Shown here: positions 16,352 to 25,852 of the stretch, piece by piece
Layout of the letters: each line of letters begins with the position of its first letter
How positions within the stretch are numbered: the stretch's first letter is position 1
Made by a program: the position numbers and the translations under genes
Notes under the pieces: model-generated
The model's input: only the letters and a program-made list of their open reading frames with translations
Database searches by the model: none
Told to the model about the DNA's origin: nothing
NCBI GenBank assembly: GCA_018239715.1
Contig: JAFEGW010000006.1
Location: 1-64,000, forward strand
Direction: 5' to 3'
Length of the DNA stretch: 64,000 bases
DNA from: Verrucomicrobiota bacterium
GTDB lineage: Bacteria; Chlamydiota; Chlamydiia; Chlamydiales; Rhabdochlamydiaceae

Positions 16352-17950
16352 CTATAGCTTTTGGGACCCTTTCTTCGTGAGGAAGAAAAGAGGGACGCAG
16401 CTGAAAATCGTAATGATGCCGGCGATAAGTAGATTATCATCGATGGATTGAATGAAGATCTGTTTTTGCGCTAAGCCTATAATGACCTGTTGAGCGTGGA
16501 CTGCAGCTTCAAAAATGTTTTTACCGCACTGAGTAAAGCCTGTAGTTTCTAACAGGGTTTGAACCCGATCGAAAAGAGGGCTTGAAGTATCGACAGTCGC
16601 TCCGATGGCGGCAGTGTGATAGACCTGACGGACCGTTAAATTGGTTTCAAAGATCGCAACCCCGAGCGCAGCTCCAATTTGTCTTTGCACGGTAAAAAGA
16701 CCTGTGGCTTGGTAAATTTTCGATTCGGGAATCGTCGATAAAGTGATAGCAACAAGGGGGGCAAAAAGAATTCCCATGGCGATACCTCGAGCAATAAAAA
16801 GGCAGATCATCGTGTGTTCGGAAGTATAGAGTGTAAAGCGGGAGTTAAACTGATACGTCAATGCGAGTAAAATAATACTTCCCATGACCAGAAACATCGG
16901 CGGGACTTTTTTCGCCAGCCACCCGGAGAGTCCACCGAAAATTCCTTGGGCAAGCCCAATGGGCAATAAGATCAGACCGGTTTGCAACTGGCTATAATTC
17001 AATCCGTTTTGCATGTAAAGCGGAAGCAGAAAACTCGACCCAAACAGAGTGAAGGAAAAGATAAACAGGACGATATTGCCCATTAGAAAATTCCGGTCTT
17101 TAAAAATGCGCAGGTCGACAATCGGAAACCGTACCTTCAATTCAATCCAGATAAAAAAAATCAGGCTGACGAAAGAAATCAAAAAACAGAGTAAGGTAAA
17201 AAGGGAAGACCACCCTTCTGCATTCCAGGGGGCATTTCCACTCGAGATTCCCACAAATAGGGCAACCAGAAAGGTGATGAGGGAAAGAAGGCCTCCTAGA
17301 TCAAAAGCATGGATGATTTTTCGAAAGGTTCTTTTCAAAATGACCCATCCCATAACCAGGGTCAGCGCCCCAAAAGGGAGGTTAATGAAAAAAATCCATT
17401 TCCAGTTGATCGTCTCAATCAGATATCCGCCGACACTGGGCCCGAGAGAAATCGCCGCTGCAATGGCGATCGAATAAAACCCTAAGGCAACTGTGCGCTT
17501 TTCTTTTGCAAACTCATTGGTAAAAAGAATCATTCCGACAGGGGTCAAGATTCCGCCGCCGATACCTTGCAAAACACGGAAAAAAATTAACGCTTCGATA
17601 TTCCACGCTATTCCACAGAGATAGGAGCTGAAAATAAAAATGAGAAGTCCGATCAAATAGACTTTTTTCGCACCGAAATGCTCTGATAGCCACGCTGAAA
17701 TGGCCAGCAAAACCGAGAGAGCGATCAGATAGGCCGTGGAGACCCACACGACTTGGTTGATCGTTTGACCAAAGGCTGCCATGATGGTGGGAATAGCCAC
17801 GTTGACGATCGTTCCATCCAGAACAACCATGAAAGTGCTCAGCATCACTGTAATCAGGACGTACCAAGGATAGGTAGGATGGTGCGATGCCAGAGAGGGC
17901 AGCCATTGAATGGCCATGCGGCGCAAAAGCCCTTCGTGCCCTTGCGTCAT
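16352..17950 (-). CDS. DHA2-family MFS multidrug efflux protein (EmrB/QacA type)
   Basis: 532 residues with about 14 predicted membrane helices. The family motifs are present: LDGTIVNVAIPTI in helix 1 (~45-57), the RVLQGIGGG region (~126-134) and an antiporter motif C, LGPSVGGYL. These proteins are proton-driven exporters that work with a periplasmic adaptor (the gene just upstream) and usually a TolC-like channel, not seen here. ATG 17950 is 2 nt after the adaptor stop with GAGG in front. Convergent with the sterol-type operon, so export of a modified lipid or detergent-like host molecule is possible but unproven. Confidence 0.9.
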   Translation of the reverse strand: MTQGHEGLLRRMAIQWLPSLASHHPTYPWYVLITVMLSTFMVVLDGTIVNVAIPTIMAAFGQTINQVVWVSTAYLIALSVLLAISAWLSEHFGAKKVYLIGLLIFIFSSYLCGIAWNIEALIFFRVLQGIGGGILTPVGMILFTNEFAKEKRTVALGFYSIAIAAAISLGPSVGGYLIETINWKWIFFINLPFGALTLVMGWVILKRTFRKIIHAFDLGGLLSLITFLVALFVGISSGNAPWNAEGWSSLFTLLCFLISFVSLIFFIWIELKVRFPIVDLRIFKDRNFLMGNIVLFIFSFTLFGSSFLLPLYMQNGLNYSQLQTGLILLPIGLAQGIFGGLSGWLAKKVPPMFLVMGSIILLALTYQFNSRFTLYTSEHTMICLFIARGIAMGILFAPLVAITLSTIPESKIYQATGLFTVQRQIGAALGVAIFETNLTVRQVYHTAAIGATVDTSSPLFDRVQTLLETTGFTQCGKNIFEAAVHAQQVIIGLAQKQIFIQSIDDNLLIAGIITIFSCVPLFFLTKKGSQKL

Positions 17951-17952
17951 TC

Positions 17953-18873
17953 TTACCTCGTGCGAATTTTGACTTTCACGGACATGCCCGGTCGAAGATA
18001 AAGAGCTTGCGCATGCTCCGGCTTCATAGAGATTTTCAGCGGAATGCGTTGGGTGATCTTGGTAAAGTTACCCGAGGCATTATTAGGTGGGATCAAGGCA
18101 AATTGAGAAGCCGCGGCTGCGCCAATAACCCGCACACTCCCTTGAAATTCGATACCCGGATAGGCATCCACGGTAATCTTCACAGGATCGCCGACATGAA
18201 TTGTGGAAAGCTTCGTCTCTTCAATGTTGGCCGCAATCCAAATCTGCGAGAGATCCATGAGGGAAAGAACCGTTTGACCGGCTCGGACCACATCGCCAGG
18301 TTCATGCCAACGTTTGGCAATGACTCCATCGATGGGAGCTGTGACTTGGGCAAATTTTAATTGCAAGTCGATCGCATTCAGAGCGGCCTCTTGGACTGCG
18401 ACTAAAGAGACAATCGATTGATGCTGCGCCTCTGCCATTTGATAATTTTTTTCGACGTGCTGCATCATTTCTTCAGAAATCACCCCTCCGGCAAATTCCA
18501 CAGAGGCTCTTTTCAAATCTTCCTGTGCCAAATCGAGTTGAATTTTTTGCAACCTGACCTCATCTCTAGCATGGGTTAAGGCTGCAACTGCTTTTTCTCG
18601 CTCTACTTTCAATAAAACATCATCTATCGCAAACAAAAGATCGCCCTTTTTGACTATCGATCCATCCTCAACCACCATCGACAAAATTTGTCCCGATTGG
18701 AGGGGACTGATGGCATGGTCAACGCTTGCAATACTGGCATCTTCCGTCGAGACATAAGGATAGAGATAGACTCTCCACCACCAGAACGCAGCGATGCAGA
18801 GGATAAGAAAAATCCCTGCTAAATAGTAAAAATTGGTCTTTTCTTTGTAAAAAGGAGGCTGTTTTTCTTCCAT
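17953..18873 (-). CDS. HlyD/EmrA-family membrane fusion protein
   Basis: 306 residues: a short cytoplasmic tail, one membrane helix (~15-35, LAGIFLILCIAAFWWW), a biotinyl-lipoyl-like half (ISPLQSGQI), a long alpha-hairpin (~90-170) and a second lipoyl/beta-barrel part. This is the periplasmic adaptor of EmrAB-type pumps. I chose ATG 18873 over the TTG at 18900, which only adds a polar extension without a ribosome site. First gene of the pair with the EmrB-like transporter, 2-nt gap. Confidence 0.88.
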   Translation of the reverse strand: MEEKQPPFYKEKTNFYYLAGIFLILCIAAFWWWRVYLYPYVSTEDASIASVDHAISPLQSGQILSMVVEDGSIVKKGDLLFAIDDVLLKVEREKAVAALTHARDEVRLQKIQLDLAQEDLKRASVEFAGGVISEEMMQHVEKNYQMAEAQHQSIVSLVAVQEAALNAIDLQLKFAQVTAPIDGVIAKRWHEPGDVVRAGQTVLSLMDLSQIWIAANIEETKLSTIHVGDPVKITVDAYPGIEFQGSVRVIGAAAASQFALIPPNNASGNFTKITQRIPLKISMKPEHAQALYLRPGMSVKVKIRTR

Positions 18874-18985
18874 GTCTTTATGTTTGCACCATAATGACAA
18901 GTAATTTTTTTAACAAGAAAAGGAAAAACTAAATCGTCTAGATCGGTATTTAGCCTGTTCAATGTCAATGGATAATCTTGCAAAA

Positions 18986-19816
18986 TTAAGACATCTTGGG
19001 CTGCAAAAAGGTAACAGTAAAGGTGATCATATTTTCCCCAGCAGTTCTCACAACTCGACGTGGAGTTAAAATGGTCAGAGACATTTCTTTAGAAAAGTCT
19101 AATGGCTTATTTCCTACTTGAGGTTCATTATTACCAATCTTGTAGACATACTTTAATTGCAAGGAGGAAGGGCCTGCTTTTGTAAAATTGGAAGAACTCG
19201 TCTTCTCCAAAGAAAAACGCATCTCATCGATATGTTCTTCATTTTGACGAAACGTCAAATAATATTCCTCTCCATTAAGGGTAAAAATTTCTGATTTTAA
19301 CCATCTTTTAAACCCACCAAAAGCGCAAACAACGCTACCACCTCTCTCGGTAACACGTTGTTTCGTAATATCGATAACATCATTCGACTTCATACTGAAG
19401 GAAACGGTTACTTGTCCATCGACAGAGGTAACCGTCCATCCATCTTTCGTAACTTGTCGAGGTGGTACACTCGCAGAGGTTTCTACACCTTCTGCAATAG
19501 GGCTAGAGTCTGAAGGTTTTACTCCGGAAGCTGTACTTGGTGTTATACTTGAACCTTCTTCTCTAGACTCAAGTTTGGTCTCCTTATTTGGAGGATGTTC
19601 ATCAATACGGCCTGCAAGGCTAGGAGATCCAGTCGTTGAATGACCGAGAGAGTTATTTGGAGCTAAGCGCATAAATCTCAAGGTGAGAAATATGAGAGAT
19701 CCCACAACTATAGCAAAACAACCCGCAACCTTCCAATCGATGCTTTTGGGTACATGAAAGGGGATTGGTAACCCTTGAAGGCCTGTTCCTGAAAATAAAT
19801 TTATCTGTTGTGGCAT
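18986..19816 (-). CDS. Hypothetical membrane-anchored protein
   Basis: 276 residues, family not recognised. One transmembrane helix (~31-50, AGCFAIVVGSLIFL) is followed by a Ser/Thr/Pro/Glu-rich low-complexity linker (~55-115) and a C-terminal beta-rich domain (~120-276). The start is ATG 19816, because GAGGAG lies 7 nt upstream; an upstream in-frame start at 19852 has none. The layout suggests a bitopic protein with an exposed C-terminal domain, perhaps lineage-specific. Confidence 0.7.
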   Translation of the reverse strand: MPQQINLFSGTGLQGLPIPFHVPKSIDWKVAGCFAIVVGSLIFLTLRFMRLAPNNSLGHSTTGSPSLAGRIDEHPPNKETKLESREEGSSITPSTASGVKPSDSSPIAEGVETSASVPPRQVTKDGWTVTSVDGQVTVSFSMKSNDVIDITKQRVTERGGSVVCAFGGFKRWLKSEIFTLNGEEYYLTFRQNEEHIDEMRFSLEKTSSSNFTKAGPSSLQLKYVYKIGNNEPQVGNKPLDFSKEMSLTILTPRRVVRTAGENMITFTVTFLQPKMS

Positions 19817-20059
19817 ATATTTCTCCTCAATAAGAAGGATATTATAATACAAACATTACAATTTTAAAAAATAACAACTTCATCAATAAAATATTATAAT
19901 TCGAGATGTTATTTCTTATCATTCTGGCACGTTTTCTGAAATATAGACTCTTTGGGTTTGCGTTATTTTTTACCATCTTGGTTGGCTTCAAGAACTGCTT
20001 TTCATTCCAGCATATTCTTGAGCTTACTTGGGATGGTTTCTCAGATAATCTTGAAAAAA

Positions 20060-20134
20060 TCTGGGTGAGAGGATTTGAACCTCCGACCCCGAACACCCCA
20101 TGCTCGTGCGCTAGCCAAGCTGCGCTACACCCAG
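20060..20134 (-). tRNA. tRNA-Pro (GGG)
   Basis: Cloverleaf on the minus strand: acceptor CTGGGTG/CACCCAG with C1-G72 and discriminator A73, as expected for bacterial tRNA-Pro. D-stem GCGC/GCGC, anticodon stem CGAGC/GTTCG with loop ATGGGGT (anticodon GGG), and T-arm GGAGG TTCAAAT CCTCT. CCA is not encoded, and a T-run follows the 3' end. It starts 7 nt after the stop of the 84-residue gene and may be co-transcribed with it. The 200 bp from 19860 to 20059 is AT-rich and holds nothing else that I can support. Confidence 0.95.
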
Positions 20135-20141
20135 ATAAAGA

Positions 20142-20396
20142 TTAAATACTTGTAAGCCCTTCGAACTGAAATTCGGCTTTTTTAAACTCATTGACCCCGA
20201 GGCGGGCACATTCTTCGATGATCTTCTCTAAAACATCCCCGGGATGAAGCTCGGCAGCAGAGAGATCGACGGAAATGGAAGCGGAAAAATTGACCCCATT
20301 CCGAAGGCCTTTAACCTTGAAATTTGCGGTCATTGTCTCTTTTTTCTTAGAGATATTTTTGAAACGTATTAAATTATTCTCTGCCAAGTCTTTCAT
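20142..20396 (-). CDS. Small conserved chlamydial protein next to ung
   Basis: 84 residues with no recognisable domain. It appears to be an alpha/beta protein with a stretch of alternating residues (~22-42) and a helix (~54-70). ATG 20396 has GAGG 7 nt upstream; an internal Met at 20333 would give a 63-residue form. A small gene beside ung is also found in Chlamydiaceae, so it is probably conserved in the phylum; its role is unknown. Divergent from ung across 61 bp and directly upstream of tRNA-Pro. Confidence 0.7.
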   Translation of the reverse strand: MKDLAENNLIRFKNISKKKETMTANFKVKGLRNGVNFSASISVDLSAAELHPGDVLEKIIEECARLGVNEFKKAEFQFEGLTSI

Positions 20397-20457
20397 ATTT
20401 GCCTCGAAATGAGGAAAATCGTAGGGGCTTAAGGCGTTTCTGTCAAGGAAGTATCAT

Positions 20458-21129
20458 ATGAGCATGAAATTAGAAAAGAGCTGGCACGAGAAACTCCAAA
20501 ATGAGATCAGCAAGCCTTATATCCAAGATTTGAAGAATTTCTTAGAGGAGGAGAAAAAGGCGGGGAAGACTATCTATCCTCCCGAGCCGCTGGTCTTTAA
20601 TGCTTTTTTGCAAACCCCGTTTGAGAAAGTGAAGGTCGTTATTTTGGGGCAAGACCCTTATCATGGACCCGGACAAGCTCATGGCCTCTCCTTCAGCGTT
20701 CTTCCTGGAGTCACGCCCCCTCCTTCCTTAAAAAACATCTATAAAGAACTGGAAAACGACGTTGGAATCCCGCGCCCCACCCATGGATGCCTGATCTCTT
20801 GGGCCCAGCAGGGCGTCCTACTACTCAACGCCACGTTGACCGTCCGCGCAGGAGAGCCCAGGTCCCATTACGGAAAAGGATGGGAAAGATTTACGGACGC
20901 CGTCATCGATGTTCTTACTCAGCGTCAAGACCCCCTTGTCTTCTTATTATGGGGCAAGTCGGCGCAGGAAAAAGGGCATCGAGTCCTAGGAACTCACCAC
21001 GCCGTCTTTGAATCGGCTCACCCCTCTCCTTACTCGGCCGATAGATTCTTTGGCTGCCGCCATTTCTCAAAAACCAATGAATTCCTCAAAAAAAAGGGGA
21101 AAGAGCCGATCAATTGGGCTGTTGGTTAA
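20458..21129 (+). CDS. ung: Uracil-DNA glycosylase
   Basis: 223 residues, the normal length for family-1 UDG. The catalytic-water motif GQDPYHGPGQAHGLSFS (Asp in GQDPYH, ~residue 65) and the leucine-loop motif HPSPYS (~190) are intact. The enzyme removes uracil from DNA to start base-excision repair. ATG 20458 is preceded by AAGGAAG. Transcribed alone, divergent from the small conserved gene. Confidence 0.97.
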   Translation: MSMKLEKSWHEKLQNEISKPYIQDLKNFLEEEKKAGKTIYPPEPLVFNAFLQTPFEKVKVVILGQDPYHGPGQAHGLSFSVLPGVTPPPSLKNIYKELENDVGIPRPTHGCLISWAQQGVLLLNATLTVRAGEPRSHYGKGWERFTDAVIDVLTQRQDPLVFLLWGKSAQEKGHRVLGTHHAVFESAHPSPYSADRFFGCRHFSKTNEFLKKKGKEPINWAVG

Positions 21130-21345
21130 ATGTTCATAACACCCTTTTTTGTTCATTTTTGAGTGAACGGGTGGAACTTTTGAACTCAAAAAACATTTTA
21201 TAATCAGACTTATGAACGGCGGATTTTTCCTCGAATAAAGGAGGGGTTATCAACAAATCCACAGCGTCTGAGTAAGGAAGAAATATAGGTATATAAATCT
21301 AATAATAAAGAGAAGGATGTGGAAAAAGGGGAAGTTAAGTAGTAT

Positions 21346-22014
21346 GTGAACATGCAAGAACTTTCTACAAACCAATTCTTTTCTTTAGAGTCGTGGCCGC
21401 ATTCAGAACTTTTTGAGAAAACGACGTTTGTTTGGGAAGCCCTCCATCGCCTTGCTCCCTACTTAGAAAAGCAAAAGCTCGGAAAAATTGAAGTGAAAGT
21501 TCCTTCGACGGCTTATCTGGTTAACCCTGAGCTCATTTCGATCGGTGTTGGTACTGTCGTTGAGCCCGGAGCTTACATTCAAGGTCCCGTGATTATTGGG
21601 CCCGATAACCACATTCGGCATAGCGCCTATGTTCGAGGTTATGTGGTGACGGGTAAAAACTGCGTCATAGGCCACTCGACTGAAGTTAAGCACTCGATTT
21701 TTCTGAGAGGGGCGCATGCAGCTCATTTTAATTACGTGGGCGATTCAATTTTAGGTAGCGACGTCAACTTAGGCGCCGGTGTGAAACTCGCCAACTTCCG
21801 TTTGGATCGTCAAGAGGTGAGCATTTTCTTCAAGGGACAGAAGATTTCCACAGGGCTCCGAAAGTTCGGCGCGATTATAGGCGACGGCGCTCAAATCGGG
21901 TGCAATGCGGTGACAAATCCTGGAACCCTGATCGGACCCCGAGCCTTTTGTTACCCTTGCGTCAATATTAAAGGTATTATTTCTTCTAGAGCCATCTACA
22001 AAGAGAGTCTATGA
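21346..22014 (+). CDS. Left-handed beta-helix acyltransferase-like protein (GlmU C-terminal-like)
   Basis: 222 residues with hexapeptide repeats (e.g. IGVGTVVEPGAYIQGPVI, IGPDNHIR, LGAGVKLANF), as in the acetyltransferase half of GlmU. There is no nucleotidyltransferase domain, so it may acetylate or bind a sugar nucleotide; the true substrate is unclear. Start taken as GTG 21346, with GGGGAAG 11 nt upstream; ATG 21352 is two codons later. The stop overlaps the ispA start by 4 bp (ATGA). The same neighbour pair is known in Chlamydiaceae, which supports a conserved operon. Confidence 0.8.
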   Translation: MNMQELSTNQFFSLESWPHSELFEKTTFVWEALHRLAPYLEKQKLGKIEVKVPSTAYLVNPELISIGVGTVVEPGAYIQGPVIIGPDNHIRHSAYVRGYVVTGKNCVIGHSTEVKHSIFLRGAHAAHFNYVGDSILGSDVNLGAGVKLANFRLDRQEVSIFFKGQKISTGLRKFGAIIGDGAQIGCNAVTNPGTLIGPRAFCYPCVNIKGIISSRAIYKESL

Positions 22015-22916
22015 CAACAGCAGAACTGCAAAAGACATCGAATTTCTATTTTCACCGCGATAAAATAGAACAAGAAATCGCCCGTAGTATCTTGAGCTTA
22101 GGCGAGAAAACGAAATTAAGGGATGCTTGCGAGTATGCCTTAAAGAGCGGAGGGAAACGATTTAGGCCCCTGCTTGTACTCCTGATCGCCGAAGCTCTGG
22201 GTAATAACCTCAACGTCTTGGACGCTGCGCTTTCCGTGGAGTTTTTCCATACAGCTTCACTCATCGTCGACGACCTTCCTTGCATGGACAACGAAGAAGA
22301 GCGCCGCAGCCAGCCCACCTTGCATAAAATCTATGGGGAATCGATCGCTCTCCTTTCGAGCTACGCACTGATCTGTGCGGCATTTGAGAAGATCCATACC
22401 AACACGATGAGAATGAGAGAGTCGGAATCGCCTTATCAAGAAATGGCCGATTCTGCCGGGATTGCAGCCTTAGAGATTGCCACGCGCTGCGCGGGTATAT
22501 CCGGCGCCACGGGAGGGCAATTCTTCGATATTTTCCCTCCCAATTTAACTTTAGAGACGCTGCGCCAAGTGATTTACCAAAAAACGGTGACCCTTTTTGA
22601 AGTCTCCTTTGTTTTCGGATGGCTTTTCGGAGGAGGAGATTCCTATAGGATTGAACAGGTGAAAAAGAGCGCCTACCATTTTGGCATGGCCTTTCAAATC
22701 GCCGACGATCTGGGAGATCTTGCGCAAGATGAGAAAAATCAGCGGGAGATCAATCTCGCTAAACACATTGGAAAAGACCGAGCTTTCGTGGTGTTTGAGG
22801 AAGAACTCAAACTCTTCAAAATCACCCTCATGGAACTGGGTCTCGACACGCCTTCTTTCAAGAAGATGTGCGACATGCTCCATCAATCGGCTTTGAGAAA
22901 TTTCACTTCGCTATAA
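22011..22916 (+). CDS. ispA: Short-chain polyprenyl diphosphate synthase (farnesyl/geranylgeranyl type)
   Basis: 301 residues. GGKRFRPLL is at ~49, the first aspartate-rich motif is DDLPCMD with the trailing RR (bacterial type-II FPP synthase layout), and the second motif is DDLGD (~233). It condenses IPP with DMAPP or GPP to make farnesyl or longer diphosphates for undecaprenyl phosphate and quinone synthesis. Co-translated with the upstream beta-helix protein. Chain length cannot be assigned from the sequence alone. Confidence 0.9.
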   Translation: MTTAELQKTSNFYFHRDKIEQEIARSILSLGEKTKLRDACEYALKSGGKRFRPLLVLLIAEALGNNLNVLDAALSVEFFHTASLIVDDLPCMDNEEERRSQPTLHKIYGESIALLSSYALICAAFEKIHTNTMRMRESESPYQEMADSAGIAALEIATRCAGISGATGGQFFDIFPPNLTLETLRQVIYQKTVTLFEVSFVFGWLFGGGDSYRIEQVKKSAYHFGMAFQIADDLGDLAQDEKNQREINLAKHIGKDRAFVVFEEELKLFKITLMELGLDTPSFKKMCDMLHQSALRNFTSL

Positions 22917-22979
22917 AAAGCAGTTCTATCTTTTTTATCCCCTTAAGATTAAAATTTTTTTCGAAAAAAGGGGGTAAAA

Positions 22980-24686
22980 ATGACAGTTTTAAGACCTTAT
23001 TTTAATTATTCGGAAACACAACATATTACAGCTGTAAATCTCTTGAAAAAAAAGAGCGAGCTGATTGATCTACTGTTCCCGGTGGCGGAAGATAAAAATT
23101 TACAAATTGCGACTATGATTATCATGGCCTCGGGAGGATCTTATACTCTCTTATTAGGCGATGTACTTTCGTTTGCTGATATAAGAAATTGCTGCGAGCC
23201 GCTTATAGAGGTATGCCCTGTACTTTTTGAGCATACGCCTAGACATTGTTCAGAAGAGCTGTTTCAAGCTGTTCAAGATCATGGAGAACAAATCCCAGGA
23301 TCCCCGCGTCTAGTAGCCCTTCAATTCGATCCCTATTCTCCCAATTTAATCTCCAAGTTTTTAGGTGGATGTTCTCATACTAATCCTCATCAAGAAATGG
23401 CTCGTGTTGTTAAGGGAGAGATTCTTGTGGGATATATCGGAAATTATAAAATCAGGCGGATACAAAACGGCTGGCAACCCTCGGACTCTAATCCAGGATG
23501 GCAAGGCTTGAAATTCGAGCAGACTGACCGCGTCATTCATACTTGGTTTCATGAACCCAATCCTCAAGCTCTCCAAAGTGCTCGTGACAAAGCTCAAGGA
23601 TTGATTGATCAAGCCGAGAGGGACAAAACAAGAAAAGAAGCAGAAATTCAAGCGTTTAAAAATCGTGGGATGGCGGTTCCTGAAAAAAAGGAGAAAGAGC
23701 TCGAAGAAATCAATGCTATTCTTAAAATACGTCGTAATCATCTCGCCTTTTTGACAGCCAAGACAGTGAACTCTGCTGCAAAGACTACCCTACAATGCGC
23801 TTTGACGATGAAAATTGATCAAAAAGAGAAGCTACAACTGCTTGATCGATATATTTGCCAAGCAATTGTAAATGCTGTTGATCGTTCTGTTGCAAGAGTT
23901 TCTTGGCAAACTTTAACAATCAGAATGGTGACTATTGAAAATTTCATCAAACAAAAAATAAAAATCTTGGAAGAGAAAGTTGAAGTATTGATTAAAAATC
24001 AAACTGAACAAATGACTGACTGGGAAGATTTTAAAGAAGAAACACTTTTAGAAAAATCAAGAGAGCTCCGAGAGACGTTTGCAGATTTTTGCTTAAGGAA
24101 AAGCGGAAAAAATAACCCAACAGATTCAGCACTACAGAAATTAGAACAAGATTGGAAAACCGAATTGGGAAATAAACTTAGCTGGGTAACAAGCAGATTA
24201 CGGATGGCGGATGATCAACTCAACAGGATTGAACATCATGCATTTACAGAAATCGATATAAAAATTTTTGATGCTGACTTTGATCATATGACATCGGTTC
24301 TTAAAAAAGGCGATGCGATGACCTATGCGTTGGCCGAGGAACTCGCTCAGAGGAAGAATGAGCTAAATGAACTTCGCATAGCTATTAAAGCAAGAAAATC
24401 TATCCTTTTGATTAAACGTCTCACTGACGAGGGAAAATTTGTCTTTGGTACTGCTATTTGTCCCGATAATCCCGAGGAACGTCCGGATCCTAATAGTCAA
24501 CTCAATGAAGTCCATATTCCTGTCTTAAATATTAAGAATTCTCTGAAAAGAGCTTCTCGCCGTATAACATTGCCACAATATCATTCAAATCGATGGAAAT
24601 GGATAGGTGGAGGAATAGCTGTAATTATCATGATAGCAATCATGGGAATTTGGAGAAAGATTCAGTATAAGAACGAAATAGACTAA
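22980..24686 (+). CDS. Hypothetical coiled-coil protein with C-terminal membrane anchor
   Basis: 568 residues, unrecognised. N-terminal ~190 residues form a mixed globular region with several Cys; ~195-480 is long and helical, rich in E, K and R (coiled coil likely); and a single hydrophobic helix ends the protein (~541-558, WIGGGIAVIIMIAIMGIW) before a short basic tail. It has no signal peptide, so it looks tail-anchored. A GGGGG stretch 5 nt before ATG 22980 may serve as ribosome site. Lower in GC than its ispA and recA neighbours, which fits a lineage-specific or effector gene (inference). Ends at the bidirectional terminator at 24692-24723. Confidence 0.75.
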   Translation: MTVLRPYFNYSETQHITAVNLLKKKSELIDLLFPVAEDKNLQIATMIIMASGGSYTLLLGDVLSFADIRNCCEPLIEVCPVLFEHTPRHCSEELFQAVQDHGEQIPGSPRLVALQFDPYSPNLISKFLGGCSHTNPHQEMARVVKGEILVGYIGNYKIRRIQNGWQPSDSNPGWQGLKFEQTDRVIHTWFHEPNPQALQSARDKAQGLIDQAERDKTRKEAEIQAFKNRGMAVPEKKEKELEEINAILKIRRNHLAFLTAKTVNSAAKTTLQCALTMKIDQKEKLQLLDRYICQAIVNAVDRSVARVSWQTLTIRMVTIENFIKQKIKILEEKVEVLIKNQTEQMTDWEDFKEETLLEKSRELRETFADFCLRKSGKNNPTDSALQKLEQDWKTELGNKLSWVTSRLRMADDQLNRIEHHAFTEIDIKIFDADFDHMTSVLKKGDAMTYALAEELAQRKNELNELRIAIKARKSILLIKRLTDEGKFVFGTAICPDNPEERPDPNSQLNEVHIPVLNIKNSLKRASRRITLPQYHSNRWKWIGGGIAVIIMIAIMGIWRKIQYKNEID

Positions 24687-24691
24687 AAGCA

Positions 24692-24723
24692 AAATAAGGT
24701 GATGATTTCTCATCACCTTATTT
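24692..24723. terminator. Bidirectional terminator between convergent genes
   Basis: A perfect 14-bp stem, AAATAAGGTGATGA (24692-24705) and TCATCACCTTATTT (24710-24723), with a TTTC loop. A/T-rich ends give a U-tail on both strands, serving the coiled-coil gene and recA. Confidence 0.85.
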
Positions 24724-24734
24724 GATTAGAAAGA

Positions 24735-25790
24735 TTATACGTCAGCTGTTTCGGCAGAGGCATTTTCTTCTACGCGGACACCGGGTGCTTTTTGAGCAGC
24801 AGCTGTGCTGATGGCTTTTTCAATTTCATCGGCCATTGCGGGATTTGTCTTGAGCACATCCCGGACTGCTTCTTTGCCTTGGCCTAAACGGTTTCCTGCA
24901 TAGTTGAACCAAGCTCCTTTTTTCTCGATAATGCCATAATTCACACCGAGGTCAATGATCGAGCCTAGGCGAGAGATACCCTCGTTGAAAAGGATATCGA
25001 ACTCTGCGACTTGGAAAGGAGGAGCCAGTTTGTTTTTGACGATCTTGACTTTGACGCGGTTGCCGATTTCTTGGTTGTCGGCCCCTTTGATACTGCCAAT
25101 ACGGCGGATATCCATCCGGATGGAAGAATAGAATTTCAAGGCTTTACCGCCTGTCGTCGTTTCAGGATTTCCAAACATTACCCCGATTTTTTCACGCAGC
25201 TGGTTGATGAAAATGGCACAGGTATTGCTTTTGGAAAGGGTCGAAGTGAGCTTGCGGAGAGCTTGCGACATCATCCGTGCTTGGAGGCCCATGAACTGAT
25301 CGCCAATCTCGCCTTCGAGCTCGTTCTTAGGAACGAGGGCAGCAACAGAGTCGATCACGATCACATCGACAGCATTAGAGCGAGCGAGCATTTCAGCGAT
25401 GTTGAGCGCTTCTTCACCGGAGCTAGGCTGGGAAATCATCAATTCATCGACATTCACGCCGATTTTAGCGGCATAACTGGGATCCAAAGCATGCTCAGCA
25501 TCGATGTAAGCCGCAAGACCACCTGCTTTTTGGGCATTGGCAACGATATGTGTTGCAAGCGTCGATTTACCTGAAGATTCAGGGCCGTAGATCTCAATAA
25601 TTCTTCCGCGGGGAACGCCGCCGATTCCCAAGGCAACATCTAAAGCTACCGATCCCGTTTTAATCACATTCAATTCTTTGCTCGAGGAATGTTGGCCCAA
25701 GGTCATGACGGACCCTTCGCCGAATTGTTTTTCAATTAAGTCAATTGCTGCTTCTAAAGCTTTCTTTTTTCCGACATCTTGCTGTGCCAT
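24735..25790 (-). CDS. recA: RecA recombinase
   Basis: 351 residues, collinear with bacterial RecA: Walker [10 protein letters not shown] (~69), Walker [12 protein letters not shown]1/L2 loop regions with [16 protein letters not shown], and an acidic C-terminus. It is the ATP-dependent DNA strand-exchange protein for recombination and repair. ATG 25790 has AAGGAG at good spacing. No LexA-like operator was noticed in the 62 bp shared with the divergent glucokinase gene. Confidence 0.99.
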   Translation of the reverse strand: MAQQDVGKKKALEAAIDLIEKQFGEGSVMTLGQHSSSKELNVIKTGSVALDVALGIGGVPRGRIIEIYGPESSGKSTLATHIVANAQKAGGLAAYIDAEHALDPSYAAKIGVNVDELMISQPSSGEEALNIAEMLARSNAVDVIVIDSVAALVPKNELEGEIGDQFMGLQARMMSQALRKLTSTLSKSNTCAIFINQLREKIGVMFGNPETTTGGKALKFYSSIRMDIRRIGSIKGADNQEIGNRVKVKIVKNKLAPPFQVAEFDILFNEGISRLGSIIDLGVNYGIIEKKGAWFNYAGNRLGQGKEAVRDVLKTNPAMADEIEKAISTAAAQKAPGVRVEENASAETADV

Positions 25791-25852
25791 TTTTTTACTC
25801 CTTTATATTTAAGCTTGACCTGGAAATGGCTTATCGTCAAGAAGTAAAATAT

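Noticed and set aside
19906-20145. Plus-strand ORF of 79 codons
   Set aside because: It runs through the tRNA-Pro gene; the tRNA cloverleaf is clear and the peptide tail simply reads the T-arm.
25011-25574. Plus-strand ORF of 187 codons
   Set aside because: Antisense to the highly conserved recA, without ribosome site or recognisable product.
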